From NCBI RefSeq assembly GCF_036226665.1, contig NZ_CP109007.1, positions 3,574,501 to 3,638,500 on the forward strand: a stretch of DNA of 64,000 bases. Direction: 5' to 3'. The translations under genes were made by a program, and so were the position numbers. The notes beneath the pieces are model-generated. The model did no database searches and was not told the DNA's origin. It was given only the letters and a program-made list of their open reading frames with translations. The DNA comes from Streptomyces sp. NBC_00691. GTDB lineage: Bacteria > Actinomycetota > Actinomycetes > Streptomycetales > Streptomycetaceae. This document shows positions 8,201-15,945 of the stretch, one piece after another (position 1 is the stretch's first letter; each line of letters starts with the position of its first letter).

Positions 8201-8962
8201 CTAGTCCGGAGCGCGGCCGTAGCTCCGGAGCGTCGCCTTCGACGTGGAGGTGTCGACGAGCCTCAGCTCCCACGGGCCTGTGTTGACGTCGAAGTCCTTG
8301 CCGAAGCCGACCCACTTGCCCGCCATCCGACGACCGGTCGGCTCCACGAGCATCTGGATCGCGCCGTGATAGCGGGCGCCCTGGTAGTAGCCGTCGGCGG
8401 CGGTCTGCTCGGTCCACGAGCCCGTGACTACGCTGCGATCGATGGTGAGATCGAGGGTGAGCGGACTGTCCGGGTTGCTGGACGCTCCCGGCAGGCTCTG
8501 GCCGGTCAGTCGAGTGCCGTGCTGAAGCAGTACGACGTAGTGCCTGGCCTCGAACGTCTCGTCACGCGAGGAGCTGAAGAACTCGTACCGAGACAGCCAG
8601 ATACCCGAGTAGTTCATACCGTCCGGGAGCGGCTGCGGGGCGGTGGGCGCCTGAATGCCTTCTGGGCCGAGGTCCATGTCGTGGCCTCCTGCGGAATCGG
8701 AATGGACACGTGCCTGCGGCACGGGGAGTGCGAAACCCAGGGCTTCGACAGGTCGCCCCGTGACGTACTCCAGAGCGCGGGCGTATACGGGGCGTGGAGC
8801 GCGGCTGGTGCCGGATTCCCAGCGCTGGACGAGCCGCTTGCTCGCTTCGTTCGGATCGCCCAGCTCTTCACCGGCTGCGCGAAGAGCCTTGGCTAAGTCG
8901 TCCTGGCTCATGCGCAGGCTGATCCGCACGGCCCTCAGAACGTCGTTCGAGGCAGTCGTCAT
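8201..8962 (-). CDS. XRE-type helix-turn-helix regulator with a TTA codon
   Basis: A 253-residue protein: an N-terminal helix-turn-helix at residues 6-70 (RMSQDDLAKALRAAGEELG, then KRLVQRWESG), a linker, and a C-terminal beta-rich domain (NYSGIWLSRYEFFSSSRDETF, ASSNPDSPLTLDLTIDRSVVTGSWTEQTA) of unknown ligand. The start at 8962 is chosen because the helix-turn-helix begins directly after it; an ATG at 8986 would add eight residues. Codon 23 (8894-8896) is TTA, so translation should depend on the bldA leucyl-tRNA. It diverges from an unusual Cys-motif ORF across a 100-base region with repeated TGACGC motifs, probably its operators. Confidence 0.85.
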   Translation of the reverse strand: MTTASNDVLRAVRISLRMSQDDLAKALRAAGEELGDPNEASKRLVQRWESGTSRAPRPVYARALEYVTGRPVEALGFALPVPQARVHSDSAGGHDMDLGPEGIQAPTAPQPLPDGMNYSGIWLSRYEFFSSSRDETFEARHYVVLLQHGTRLTGQSLPGASSNPDSPLTLDLTIDRSVVTGSWTEQTAADGYYQGARYHGAIQMLVEPTGRRMAGKWVGFGKDFDVNTGPWELRLVDTSTSKATLRSYGRAPD

Positions 8963-8993
8963 AGCTTCGACGGTAGCCTCAACCACATCCCAA

Positions 8994-9064
8994 TGACACC
9001 GATTTGACGCCCATGAGTGACGCTCGAATGACGCCCTTTACGCCGCCGCGATGACCTGGCGTCA
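8994..9064. promoter_or_regulatory. Iteron-like TGAC repeats and a TGAC/GTCA palindrome in the divergent promoter
   Basis: TGAC-starting motifs occur at 8994 (TGACACC), 9005 (TGACGCC), 9018 (TGACGCT) and 9029 (TGACGCC), spaced 11-13 bases, about one helical turn. They are followed at 9052-9064 by the palindrome TGACCTGGCGTCA, which touches the first possible ATG of the rightward ORF. The spacing and position fit cooperative binding of the divergently encoded XRE regulator. Confidence 0.55.
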
Positions 9065-9720
9065 TGCGGACGATGGATGCCATGCCGATCCGCATCGACG
9101 CCTACACGACGAAGCCTGATGGGACTCGAACCGAGCCCCGAACCCTGTACGAGGGCGGGGGCGGCCCCCCGATGGTGACCAGCGCGATGCCGGCCTGCAC
9201 GTGCCCGCGCTGCTGCCTGCAGCGCTCCGCCGCGAAGGAGGAACTCCCGATGATCATCGCGCTTGAGCATCCCCCGATTCACTACACCGAGCCCCGCACG
9301 CTCCTGTCCCCGGAGGTGTGGCAGGCCCTGACCACCGACGTGATCAAGGCCCACCCGGGCACAGACCTGGCACTGGCCGAGCGGATCATCGGCCAGACCA
9401 TCGCGTTTCTGATCGCGGGGGCGATGACCGACGAACCGCTGTCCCCGTCCGAGCACGTCGACTGGGGCTGGCACGCGTTCCTGCTGCGCACCCAGGCGTA
9501 CCAGGAGTTCTGCGACCGACACTCGGGCCTGTTCATCCACCACCACCCCGGCGTCCCCGACGCGACCGAGACGGGCGGCCCCGTAGCGGCCCGAGATCGC
9601 ACCGTGGCCGCGATCCGTGCGGCAGGCTTCGAGGTGGACCAGGAGCTGTGGCCGGAGGCCGCCGACTGCACGCAGTGCCACTCGGGCTGCACGGACAGCC
9701 CGGTGGGCGGCAAGAAGTAG
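9064..9720 (+). CDS. Unusual Cys-motif ORF: possible short peptide leader plus glycine-rich-domain-like protein
   Basis: The frame from ATG 9064 encodes 218 residues that look like two units. Residues 7-50 (MPIRIDAY..., then an EGGGGPP turn and ACTCPRCC) look like a short peptide ending in a cysteine cluster. From ATG 9250, with a near-perfect AAGGAGG eight bases upstream, a 156-residue protein begins (LLSPEVWQALTTDVIK). It carries a signature EHVDWGWHAFLLRTQAYQEFC, a FIHHH segment, and a CTQCHSGC motif near the end. Several Cys and His residues suggest metal binding. The WGWHAF region recalls glycine-rich-domain-type proteins. No catalytic function is assigned. Neighbours are a divergent XRE regulator and a downstream methyltransferase. 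Confidence 0.7.
   Translation: MRTMDAMPIRIDAYTTKPDGTRTEPRTLYEGGGGPPMVTSAMPACTCPRCCLQRSAAKEELPMIIALEHPPIHYTEPRTLLSPEVWQALTTDVIKAHPGTDLALAERIIGQTIAFLIAGAMTDEPLSPSEHVDWGWHAFLLRTQAYQEFCDRHSGLFIHHHPGVPDATETGGPVAARDRTVAAIRAAGFEVDQELWPEAADCTQCHSGCTDSPVGGKK
9235..9252 (+). promoter_or_regulatory. Strong internal Shine-Dalgarno and ATG inside the Cys-motif ORF
   Basis: AAGGAGG at 9235-9241 is followed eight bases later by ATG 9250, in frame with the upstream start. It is one of the best ribosome binding sites in the window, so the C-terminal 156 residues are probably made as a separate protein. Confidence 0.65.
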
Positions 9721-9733
9721 TCACGTCGATTCC

Positions 9734-9767
9734 GCCCGCCCCTCGGCCTTCGGGCCGACGGGCGGGC
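9734..9767 (+). terminator. Hairpin between the Cys-motif ORF and the methyltransferase
   Basis: GCCCGCC (9734-9740) pairs with GGCGGGC (9761-9767), and an inner CGGCC/GGCCG stem closes on a TTCG loop. It starts 14 bases after the ORF stop, so it should end or attenuate transcription before the methyltransferase gene. Confidence 0.65.
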
Positions 9768-9790
9768 CCTCAGCGTAGGGAAGGTCGAGG

Positions 9791-10462
9791 GTGCGCGAAC
9801 AGGATGCGAGTGCGTGGGACGTATGGGGAGCGGCCCGGCAGGGACGGAAGGAGACGAACTCGGCCGGGGCCACTACGTGGTTCAACTGGACGCAGTGGCC
9901 CGACCACGGGCCCGACGCGAACGTCCTTGGCAACCTCTCCGGCATCCGGGCCCTCGACCTCGGCTGCGGCAGCGGTGGAAATCTCGCCCACCTAGCCGCG
10001 CTGGGAGCCCAGGCGATCGGTGTGGACATCTCACCTGTCCAGGTGGCCAAAGCCCGTGAACGCTGGCCGCACCTCGACGTGAGGCAGAAGACGGCCGAGG
10101 AGTTCCTCGCGGACACCGCGTACGAGTTCGAGGCCGTCTGCTCGGTTTTCGGAGCCGCCTGGTTCACCGATCCCGCCGAACTGCTGCCGCTGGTCCATGA
10201 GCGCCTGGCGCCTGGCGGCGTCTACGCGTTCTCCCACAACCCTCCTGCCCTGGAGGGTTGCTACGGACCACAGGCGTCCCAGCTGCCATCGCCGGAGAAG
10301 GGCGCGGAACCCCTGTACGTGAAGCGCTGGGACTACCGGCCCGACCGCTGGACCGAGATCCTCCAACGGGCAGGGTTCACGGAGGTGACGGCCGAAGTGA
10401 TCCCGCCCCCGGACGGCAGACGCACCGGAACCCTGCTCGTCCGGGGCGTCAGGGCATCGTAG
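9791..10462 (+). CDS. Class I SAM-dependent methyltransferase
   Basis: A 223-residue Rossmann-fold methyltransferase. Motif I is ALDLGCGSGGNLAHLA at about residues 53-68, the acidic end of strand 2 is IGVDIS, and the LAPGGVYAFSHNPP loop follows; the closest general pattern is the UbiE/Ubi-G type methyltransferase 11/25 group. The GTG at 9791 follows GAAGG. It lies downstream of the Cys-motif ORF but beyond a strong hairpin, so it may be read through or have its own promoter. A substrate among the neighbouring peptides is possible but not shown by the sequence. Confidence 0.85.
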   Translation: MREQDASAWDVWGAARQGRKETNSAGATTWFNWTQWPDHGPDANVLGNLSGIRALDLGCGSGGNLAHLAALGAQAIGVDISPVQVAKARERWPHLDVRQKTAEEFLADTAYEFEAVCSVFGAAWFTDPAELLPLVHERLAPGGVYAFSHNPPALEGCYGPQASQLPSPEKGAEPLYVKRWDYRPDRWTEILQRAGFTEVTAEVIPPPDGRRTGTLLVRGVRAS

Positions 10463-10793
10463 GCAGCGCCAGATGGCAGGGGCACTCGCACACGAGATGG
10501 CGGACCCCCTGCACGCCGCTGTCGCGGGGCCTGTGGTCGCGGCAGCGGTCGTGGCGCCCGACGACGCACCGCGGCGAGGTGAACTCCGGCTCCGGGGCGG
10601 CCGTGAGAGCCCGGGTCAGCAGGGACAGGCACACGGCGTCGGCGATCTCCGGCGTCACCCACCAGCCGTCGCCCGCCCGGTCGCGGTGGTGTCCCTCATG
10701 TCCCGGGGCGAGCACGCAGACCGCACCGCCCCACACCGGCCGCACCACGTCCGCGACGGCGAACACGGACCGCCGCGCCCCACAGCGGCTCAT
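10449..10793 (-). CDS. Hypothetical Cys/His-rich small protein
   Basis: A 114-residue protein beginning MSRCGARRSVFAVADVVRPVWGG, with seven or so cysteines and many histidines (CVLAPGHEGHHRD, CVVGRHDRCRDHR, CECPCHLAL), which suggests one or two metal-binding sites. It overlaps the upstream small membrane-protein gene by four bases (ATGA at 10790-10793), so the two are translationally coupled. It also overlaps the end of the convergent methyltransferase by 14 bases. The pair diverges from a short GntR regulator, an arrangement seen in remnants of actinobacterial integrative elements. No function is recognised. Confidence 0.6.
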   Translation of the reverse strand: MSRCGARRSVFAVADVVRPVWGGAVCVLAPGHEGHHRDRAGDGWWVTPEIADAVCLSLLTRALTAAPEPEFTSPRCVVGRHDRCRDHRPRDSGVQGVRHLVCECPCHLALPTMP

Positions 10794-11152
10794 CGGGTGC
10801 CCCCGGCGTGGATGTCCCGGCGGTCGACGTCCACCCCGACCGTCGCGAGCCACAGCGCCCGCCGTCGGCCGCGCTGGGCGGCTCGCGCCGAGGTGGCCGT
10901 GAGGTAAGGGCGTTCCAGGGGCGATCGGGCTCCGTCGAGGAGCGTCGCCTGTTCCTGTGCGTACGGAGATCGCCGCGTCGGGACGCGGTGACGCGGCCTG
11001 GGGGCGATCACGGGGCGCGCCGCGCGGCGGGCTCGTCGGTGGGCGGCCGGCCGGGGCCGGTGCCTGCCGGTGGGCGGCAGGGTCAGCATGAGCAGCCAGA
11101 GGAGGAGCGGGATCCAGACCCGGCCCAGTACGCTCGCGATAGGGTTCCGCAC
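10790..11152 (-). CDS. Small hypothetical membrane protein
   Basis: A 120-residue product with a single hydrophobic segment near the N terminus (VWIPLLLWLLMLTLPP, residues 12-27), then a strongly basic Arg-rich cytoplasmic region. The start at 11152 opens MRNPIASVLGRV. It is the first gene of a two-gene unit with the Cys/His-rich protein and diverges from the GntR gene across a 164-base promoter region with a perfect palindrome. Small proteins of this shape accompany GntR regulators in conjugative-element cassettes, so a mobile-element origin is plausible but not proven. Confidence 0.6.
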   Translation of the reverse strand: MRNPIASVLGRVWIPLLLWLLMLTLPPTGRHRPRPAAHRRARRAARPVIAPRPRHRVPTRRSPYAQEQATLLDGARSPLERPYLTATSARAAQRGRRRALWLATVGVDVDRRDIHAGGTR

Positions 11153-11240
11153 GTCATCAACTCCGTTGGTAGTTGGTGGCCATGCCCCGGGGCCGGTAGG
11201 ACGGTCGCCGGGGTCCTTCGTTTCACGCTCACCGTAGTGC

Positions 11241-11262
11241 GTGATGCACCGTGATGCATCAC
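11241..11262. promoter_or_regulatory. Candidate GntR operator (GTGATGCATCAC palindrome)
   Basis: A perfect 12-bp palindrome GTGATGCATCAC (11251-11262) is preceded by the direct near-copy GTGATGCACC (11241-11250). It lies between the GntR gene and the divergent two-gene unit, about 55 bases upstream of the GntR ATG, where an autoregulatory operator would be expected. Confidence 0.55.
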
Positions 11263-11316
11263 GATGTAGCTAGAGCCACCCAAACGTGCCTTTGTATGAC
11301 TATCTAGCGTTGGACC

Positions 11317-11577
11317 ATGACCCTTGATCCGCAGTCGGGACGCCCGCTGTACATGCAGCTGGCCGATGTGATCGCCTCGAAGATCGCCACCGGGGAGTAC
11401 GCGCCCGACCGCGTGATCCCCACGCCCGGCCGCCTCGCCGAGGAGTACGGCATCGCCGTACTGACGGGCCGCCGGGCCATGCGTGAGCTCCGCGAGCGCG
11501 GGCTGATCTACACGGTTCCGGGCAAGGGCTCCTACGTCACACCCGTCGCCGGGGAGAGTGACTCCCCGGCGGAGTGA
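11317..11577 (+). CDS. GntR-family DNA-binding protein, winged-helix domain only
   Basis: An 86-residue protein that is only the GntR winged helix (GRPLYMQLADVIASKIATGEYAPDRVIPTPGRLAEEYGIAVLTGRRAMRELRERGLIYTVPGKGSYV). It has no effector-binding domain. Such short forms resemble the DNA-binding half of HutC/YtrA-type regulators and are common on actinobacterial plasmids and integrative elements. An AT-rich TATCTA lies 10-15 bases upstream of the ATG, with little leader. The divergent promoter region carries a GTGATGCATCAC palindrome that it may bind. Confidence 0.85.
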   Translation: MTLDPQSGRPLYMQLADVIASKIATGEYAPDRVIPTPGRLAEEYGIAVLTGRRAMRELRERGLIYTVPGKGSYVTPVAGESDSPAE

Positions 11578-11629
11578 CCCGCCAGTCCCCGGAGTGAGTT
11601 CGACGCCTCGCCGGGGAAGAGTCCCGTCC

Positions 11630-12082
11630 ATGGACGAGGAACAGGCAATCCGCTGGCTCGCGACCGCCCTCGCCGAGGCCCGGGCCGGGCTGGCCGAGGG
11701 CGGGATCCCGATCGGGGCCGCGCTCTACGGGGCCGACGGGACACTGCTCGGGCGCGGGCACAACCGGCGGGTGCAGGACGAGGACCCGTCGACGCACGCG
11801 GAGACCGCCGCCTTCCGGGCCGCCGGACGGCAGCGCTCGTACCGGGGGACGACGATGGTGACGACCCTCTCGCCCTGCTGGTACTGCTCCGGCCTGGTAC
11901 GGCAGTTCGGGATCTCTCGGGTGGTCGTCGGGGAGGCGGAGACCTTCCATGGCGGGCACGACTGGCTGGCGGAGCACGGCGTCGAGGTGATGGTCCTCGA
12001 CGACCCGGCGTGCGCCGCGATGATGCGGGAGTTCATCGCCGAGCGGCCCGCCCTCTGGCACGAGGACATCGGCGACGCGTGA
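11630..12082 (+). CDS. Cytidine/deoxycytidylate-type (cytosine deaminase-like) deaminase
   Basis: A 150-residue zinc-dependent deaminase of the CDA fold. The zinc site is complete: HAE at residues 56-58 and SPCWYC with Cys83 and Cys86. The size and the GGIPIGAAL substrate loop resemble the fungal-type cytosine deaminases and related nucleoside deaminases more than tRNA adenosine deaminase TadA. The ATG at 11630 is used because the fold begins right after it; the longer frame from 11558 would add an Arg/Pro-rich, unconserved extension. It may salvage cytosine or a related base. It starts about 50 bases after the GntR gene but the relation is unclear. Confidence 0.85.
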   Translation: MDEEQAIRWLATALAEARAGLAEGGIPIGAALYGADGTLLGRGHNRRVQDEDPSTHAETAAFRAAGRQRSYRGTTMVTTLSPCWYCSGLVRQFGISRVVVGEAETFHGGHDWLAEHGVEVMVLDDPACAAMMREFIAERPALWHEDIGDA

Positions 12083-12269
12083 GGGCCGGCGCCCCGGCCG
12101 GACAGCGCCGAGCCCCGGAAGCAGCGGGACGTCCTCGTCCGGACACGGAGAGGCAACACCTCCAGCACAGACTCGAAAAGCCGACCGCTTTCCCAACACA
12201 CCGTCGATATCCTTGAGTTGACTGTGACGGGGGTAGTCAGGGGCAACGGGGGCAACGGGGGAGCAGGTC

Positions 12270-14363
12270 GTGGACAGGGAGCTGTACGGCCGCGAGGCGG
12301 CCTTGCACGATGCCGGACTGGTCGCGCGCCTCAGCGGCCTCACGAAGCACGGCGCCTCCCGGGTGCCGTTCGAGCACGGTGACGATCCGCCGGTCACCGT
12401 CTTCACCGGCGGGCGCGGCACGGGAAAGACCGCCCTGCTCAAGGAGGTCCGCAACCGCTACAAGGGGTACACGCCGCTGGCGCTCCTCGACTGCGCGCAC
12501 ATCGAGCCGCCCGCCGACCACGGCCCCGGCTGGACCCCGCTCACCGGGGCCCTCGCCGAACTCGCCGTACAGCTGTCGCCGAAGGTGCTCGGCGCGCGGC
12601 CGGTGAGGTTCCCCCGGGTGTCGCTCGGGCTCGTCGCGGTCGCCTCGCTGGGCTGGTCACAGGAGGACGACGAGCGGGCCAGGCGCGACCTCCAGCGGCT
12701 CGGACCGCTGCTCGCGACCGTCGACCCGACCAGGGGCGCGGCCACCCACTGGGTCGGCAAGGTGCTCGCCAAGCTGGCCGCCACGTTCGCCGAGGCCACG
12801 GTCCCGCTCGCCGGACTCCTTGCCGAGGCGACCGTGGAGACCGTCCTGGAGGAGGTGTTCGGCCGCCTCCAGCGTGCCTCGGAGAGCTGGTACGGCGCCT
12901 ATCGCAACGCCGGCGGACGCGGCAAGGCCGGACTCCAGCAGCTCGCGATCGACTTCGAGCAGGGCGGCCGGCGCCGCGCCGAGGCCGAGGGCTTCCTCGT
13001 CGGCGCGCTGACCGAGGACCTCCTCCACCCGTACGTGGGGATCCGGCGCGGCGGCCGGATCGGCCGCCCGCTGGTCCTCCTCGACAACGCCCACGAACCG
13101 CTCGGACGCCAGCTCGTCGAACCGATCCTGCGCGCCCGCTCCGAGGGCCGCCGCGACCGGGTCGTCGTCCTCGCCACCTCCCGGGTCCGCGAGCACGAGG
13201 GGCTGCGGAACGCCACCAGGACCCGGCTGCCCGAGACCGCGCACCGGGCGCCCAGCCCGCGCGACGCCCGTGTCGGCTCCGGCATCCTCGCCGTGGAGCT
13301 CACCCCGCTCTCGCCCTCCCAGACCCGCTCCGCCTTCGACCACCACGACCCGGCCGGCCGGACGCCCACCGGACTCGCCCGCGCCGTGCACCGGTTGACC
13401 GGGGGCCGCCCGCTCGGCGTCGCCCTCCTCGGCCGGGCCGCCGGAGAGGCCCCGGACCGTCTGCGCGCCGGTCTCACCCCGGGCGGGCTGCTCGACCTGA
13501 CCGTGGAACTCCGCGAGGACACCCCACCGGTGCCCGTCGCCCCCGCCCTGCTCGCCGAACTCCTCCCGGTGCGGCGACCCGGCCCGTACGCCGTGCTCGC
13601 CGCCGCCCACGACGAGGAGTCCGCCCGGATGCTCGCCCACGCCCGCCTCCAGGGCGAGTCCCTGGACGGCGACGTGGCGCTGCGCGTCCGCGACCAGCTG
13701 CGCTCCGAGGACTGGGCCGCCTCCGAGCCGGGCTCGGGCCACTTCGTCGCCGACCCGCTGCTGCGCGCCCTGCTCCTGCACCGCCTCCGTTTCGAGGACG
13801 GCGACCATCCCCGGTACGCGGCCTGGCACGCCGTCCACGAGACCCTGCACCGGCACTACGGCCCCGCACCCGGCCCGTACCGGCTCCATCACGACCTGGC
13901 CCTCGGCCGCACCGAGGAGGCCGTCACCCAGCTGCGGCTCACCTTCCCCGAGCAGGACGTCCTCGGCTGGCTGGAGCGGCTGCGGTTCATCGCCTCCGCC
14001 CCGTACCCCCGCGAGCACGGCCGGACCGGGCCGGACCCACGCCGGGCGGTCGCCCTCGGCCGGGGTGGGGCGGACGGGGCGAGCGGCGGAACGGGCGAGG
14101 ACCTCCAGCCCGGACTGGACCACGACACCACCGAACTCCATCTGTCCGTACGGCGGCTTCTGCACGCCGTATGGCTGCTGACCGATCCGCTCGCGCTGCC
14201 CGACGACGAGGTGGCCGACCGCCTCGCGCACGAACTGCGCCGGCTCTCCGGCCGTCATCTGACGGGCAGCGGTTCGCTCTGGGACGCGGCCACCCACTGG
14301 CCGCGCGACATCCGTGCCTGGCGGGAGCTTTCGCTGCCGCCGGGCCGCGAGGACGGAGTCTGA
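12270..14363 (+). CDS. Large P-loop NTPase (STAND/AAA-like), orphan
   Basis: A 697-residue ATP-binding protein. The Walker A motif GGRGTGKTALL lies at about residues 47-57, the Walker B-like segment RPLVLLDNAHE near 265-275, and a sensor-like VVVLATSRVREHE follows. The long C-terminal part is helical with Arg-rich repeats and no clear transmembrane helix. The start is GTG 12270, behind GGGGGAG. It is followed four bases later by a membrane-anchored periplasmic-binding-like protein, and the pair is almost certainly co-transcribed. NTPases of this layout act as signal-responsive switches; what this one senses or drives is unknown. Confidence 0.8.
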   Translation: MDRELYGREAALHDAGLVARLSGLTKHGASRVPFEHGDDPPVTVFTGGRGTGKTALLKEVRNRYKGYTPLALLDCAHIEPPADHGPGWTPLTGALAELAVQLSPKVLGARPVRFPRVSLGLVAVASLGWSQEDDERARRDLQRLGPLLATVDPTRGAATHWVGKVLAKLAATFAEATVPLAGLLAEATVETVLEEVFGRLQRASESWYGAYRNAGGRGKAGLQQLAIDFEQGGRRRAEAEGFLVGALTEDLLHPYVGIRRGGRIGRPLVLLDNAHEPLGRQLVEPILRARSEGRRDRVVVLATSRVREHEGLRNATRTRLPETAHRAPSPRDARVGSGILAVELTPLSPSQTRSAFDHHDPAGRTPTGLARAVHRLTGGRPLGVALLGRAAGEAPDRLRAGLTPGGLLDLTVELREDTPPVPVAPALLAELLPVRRPGPYAVLAAAHDEESARMLAHARLQGESLDGDVALRVRDQLRSEDWAASEPGSGHFVADPLLRALLLHRLRFEDGDHPRYAAWHAVHETLHRHYGPAPGPYRLHHDLALGRTEEAVTQLRLTFPEQDVLGWLERLRFIASAPYPREHGRTGPDPRRAVALGRGGADGASGGTGEDLQPGLDHDTTELHLSVRRLLHAVWLLTDPLALPDDEVADRLAHELRRLSGRHLTGSGSLWDAATHWPRDIRAWRELSLPPGREDGV

Positions 14364-14367
14364 CGCC

Positions 14368-15939
14368 ATGCCCGACCGCCCGACCGCCCCGCGCATCGGC
14401 CGACCGCTCGACCGGCTGCGGCGCCGCGTCCGCACCCCCCGCCAGAGGCTCGTCGCGTCCGTCGTCACCGCCGCCGTCGTCCTGGGCCTCGGCGGGTACG
14501 CCGTCGCCCGGCTCAACACCCCGGAGGACCGTTCCTGCGCCGCGGGCGTCGAGCGGCCGGAGGGCAGCGCCGAATGCGTCGGCGTCAACGGCGACGGCTT
14601 CGCCTTCGGCGTGCCCGAACTGGCCGAGGTCGCCCGTGCCATCGGCGCCGAGAACGCCACGCTCGAACCCGGCGCTTACGCCACCGTCGCCGTCCTCCTG
14701 CCGCTGACCTCCACCGACGCCGGCATGCGGGTCAAGGTGCTGCACGAGGTCCAGGGCGCGTACGCGTACCAGTACCGGGCCAACCACGAGTCCAACAGCG
14801 AGACCCCGAAGATCCGCCTCGTCCTGGCCAACACCGGCAAGGGCAACGCCCACTGGCGCGGCACCGTCGACCGGCTGGTCTCCATGACCGGAGCCCCCGA
14901 CCGGCTGCGGGCCGTCTCCGGAGTCGCCACCTCCTCCACCGAGATACGCGAGTCGGTGACCGCCCTCACCGGCGCCGGGATCGCCGTCGTCGGCACCACC
15001 ATCACCGCCGACGACATCGCCAACGGCCCGGGCCCCGGGCACAACCGCTACCCCGGCCTCGCCCGCGTCTCCCCCACCAACAACGACGAGGCCAGGGCCC
15101 TCGCGAACTTCGGCCGCGTCGACGCCGCCAAGGCCCTCCTCGTCCAGGACACCCGCAGCGGCGACCACTACACCGACACCCTCAAGTCCGCCTTCGCCGC
15201 GTCCCTCAAGGGCGCCCCCTACGAGCCGCAGCTCTTCACCTCGCCCGCCGACCCCACCGACGAGGGCACCACCGCCAACACCTTCCGCCAGATCACCCAT
15301 CTGATCTGCGACACCCGCGCCGAGACGGTCTTCTTCGCGGGCCGCCACACCCAGCTGCGCCAGTTCATCAACGCGCTCGGCTCGCGCGGCTGCCTCGACC
15401 GCGCCTTCACGATCCTGACCGGCGACGAGGGCTCGTACCTGGGCGCGGACAAGCAGCTCGACCCGGGCGCCCTGAAGGCGAAGCTGACCGTGCGATACGC
15501 GGCCCTGGCCCACCCCGACGCGTGGAAGCAGTCGGCGGGGCGGAAGGTCCCGGCGACCGGCGGTTCGGTGGTGGCGTACTCGACCTTCGTGACGGACATC
15601 GCCCGCGCCTCGAAGAAGCCGGTGCCGCTCGCGGACGGCCAGGCCATCGTGGCGTACGACGCGATGGCGACGGCGGTGCACGCGATCCGCCAGGCGACCC
15701 CGCAGGGCTCCCAGTACCCGGAACTCGCCGACGTGGTCACCCAGTGGCCGCAGGTCAAGGGTTCGCTGCGGGTGCAGGGCGCGAGCGGCTGGATCTGCCT
15801 GGACAACTACGGGAACCCGTACAACAAGGCGGTCCCGATCGTCGAACTCGCCCAGGACGGCACCCAGCGCTTCGTCCAGATCGCCTGGCCGGAGGGCAAG
15901 CCGCCGTCGGCTTCCTGTCTGCCGCCGAAGAAGGGCTAG
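14368..15939 (+). CDS. Membrane-anchored type 1 periplasmic-binding-fold protein
   Basis: A 523-residue protein with a basic N terminus, one transmembrane anchor or signal at about residues 28-48 (LVASVVTAAVVLGLGGYAVARL), and a large extracytoplasmic domain of the leucine-binding/type 1 periplasmic binding fold (YATVAVLLPLTSTDAGM, RAVSGVATSSTEIRESVTALTGAGIAVVGTT, ARVSPTNNDEARALANFG). No lipobox Cys is present and no permease or transport ATPase lies nearby, so it is unlikely to serve an ABC importer. It begins four bases after the large NTPase, suggesting a sensor or signalling role with it. Confidence 0.85.
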   Translation: MPDRPTAPRIGRPLDRLRRRVRTPRQRLVASVVTAAVVLGLGGYAVARLNTPEDRSCAAGVERPEGSAECVGVNGDGFAFGVPELAEVARAIGAENATLEPGAYATVAVLLPLTSTDAGMRVKVLHEVQGAYAYQYRANHESNSETPKIRLVLANTGKGNAHWRGTVDRLVSMTGAPDRLRAVSGVATSSTEIRESVTALTGAGIAVVGTTITADDIANGPGPGHNRYPGLARVSPTNNDEARALANFGRVDAAKALLVQDTRSGDHYTDTLKSAFAASLKGAPYEPQLFTSPADPTDEGTTANTFRQITHLICDTRAETVFFAGRHTQLRQFINALGSRGCLDRAFTILTGDEGSYLGADKQLDPGALKAKLTVRYAALAHPDAWKQSAGRKVPATGGSVVAYSTFVTDIARASKKPVPLADGQAIVAYDAMATAVHAIRQATPQGSQYPELADVVTQWPQVKGSLRVQGASGWICLDNYGNPYNKAVPIVELAQDGTQRFVQIAWPEGKPPSASCLPPKKG

Positions 15940-15945
15940 CCCCGC

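Noticed and set aside
8200..11630. Attachment sites of an integrated element
   Set aside because: No tRNA gene, integrase or matching direct repeat at the ends was found.
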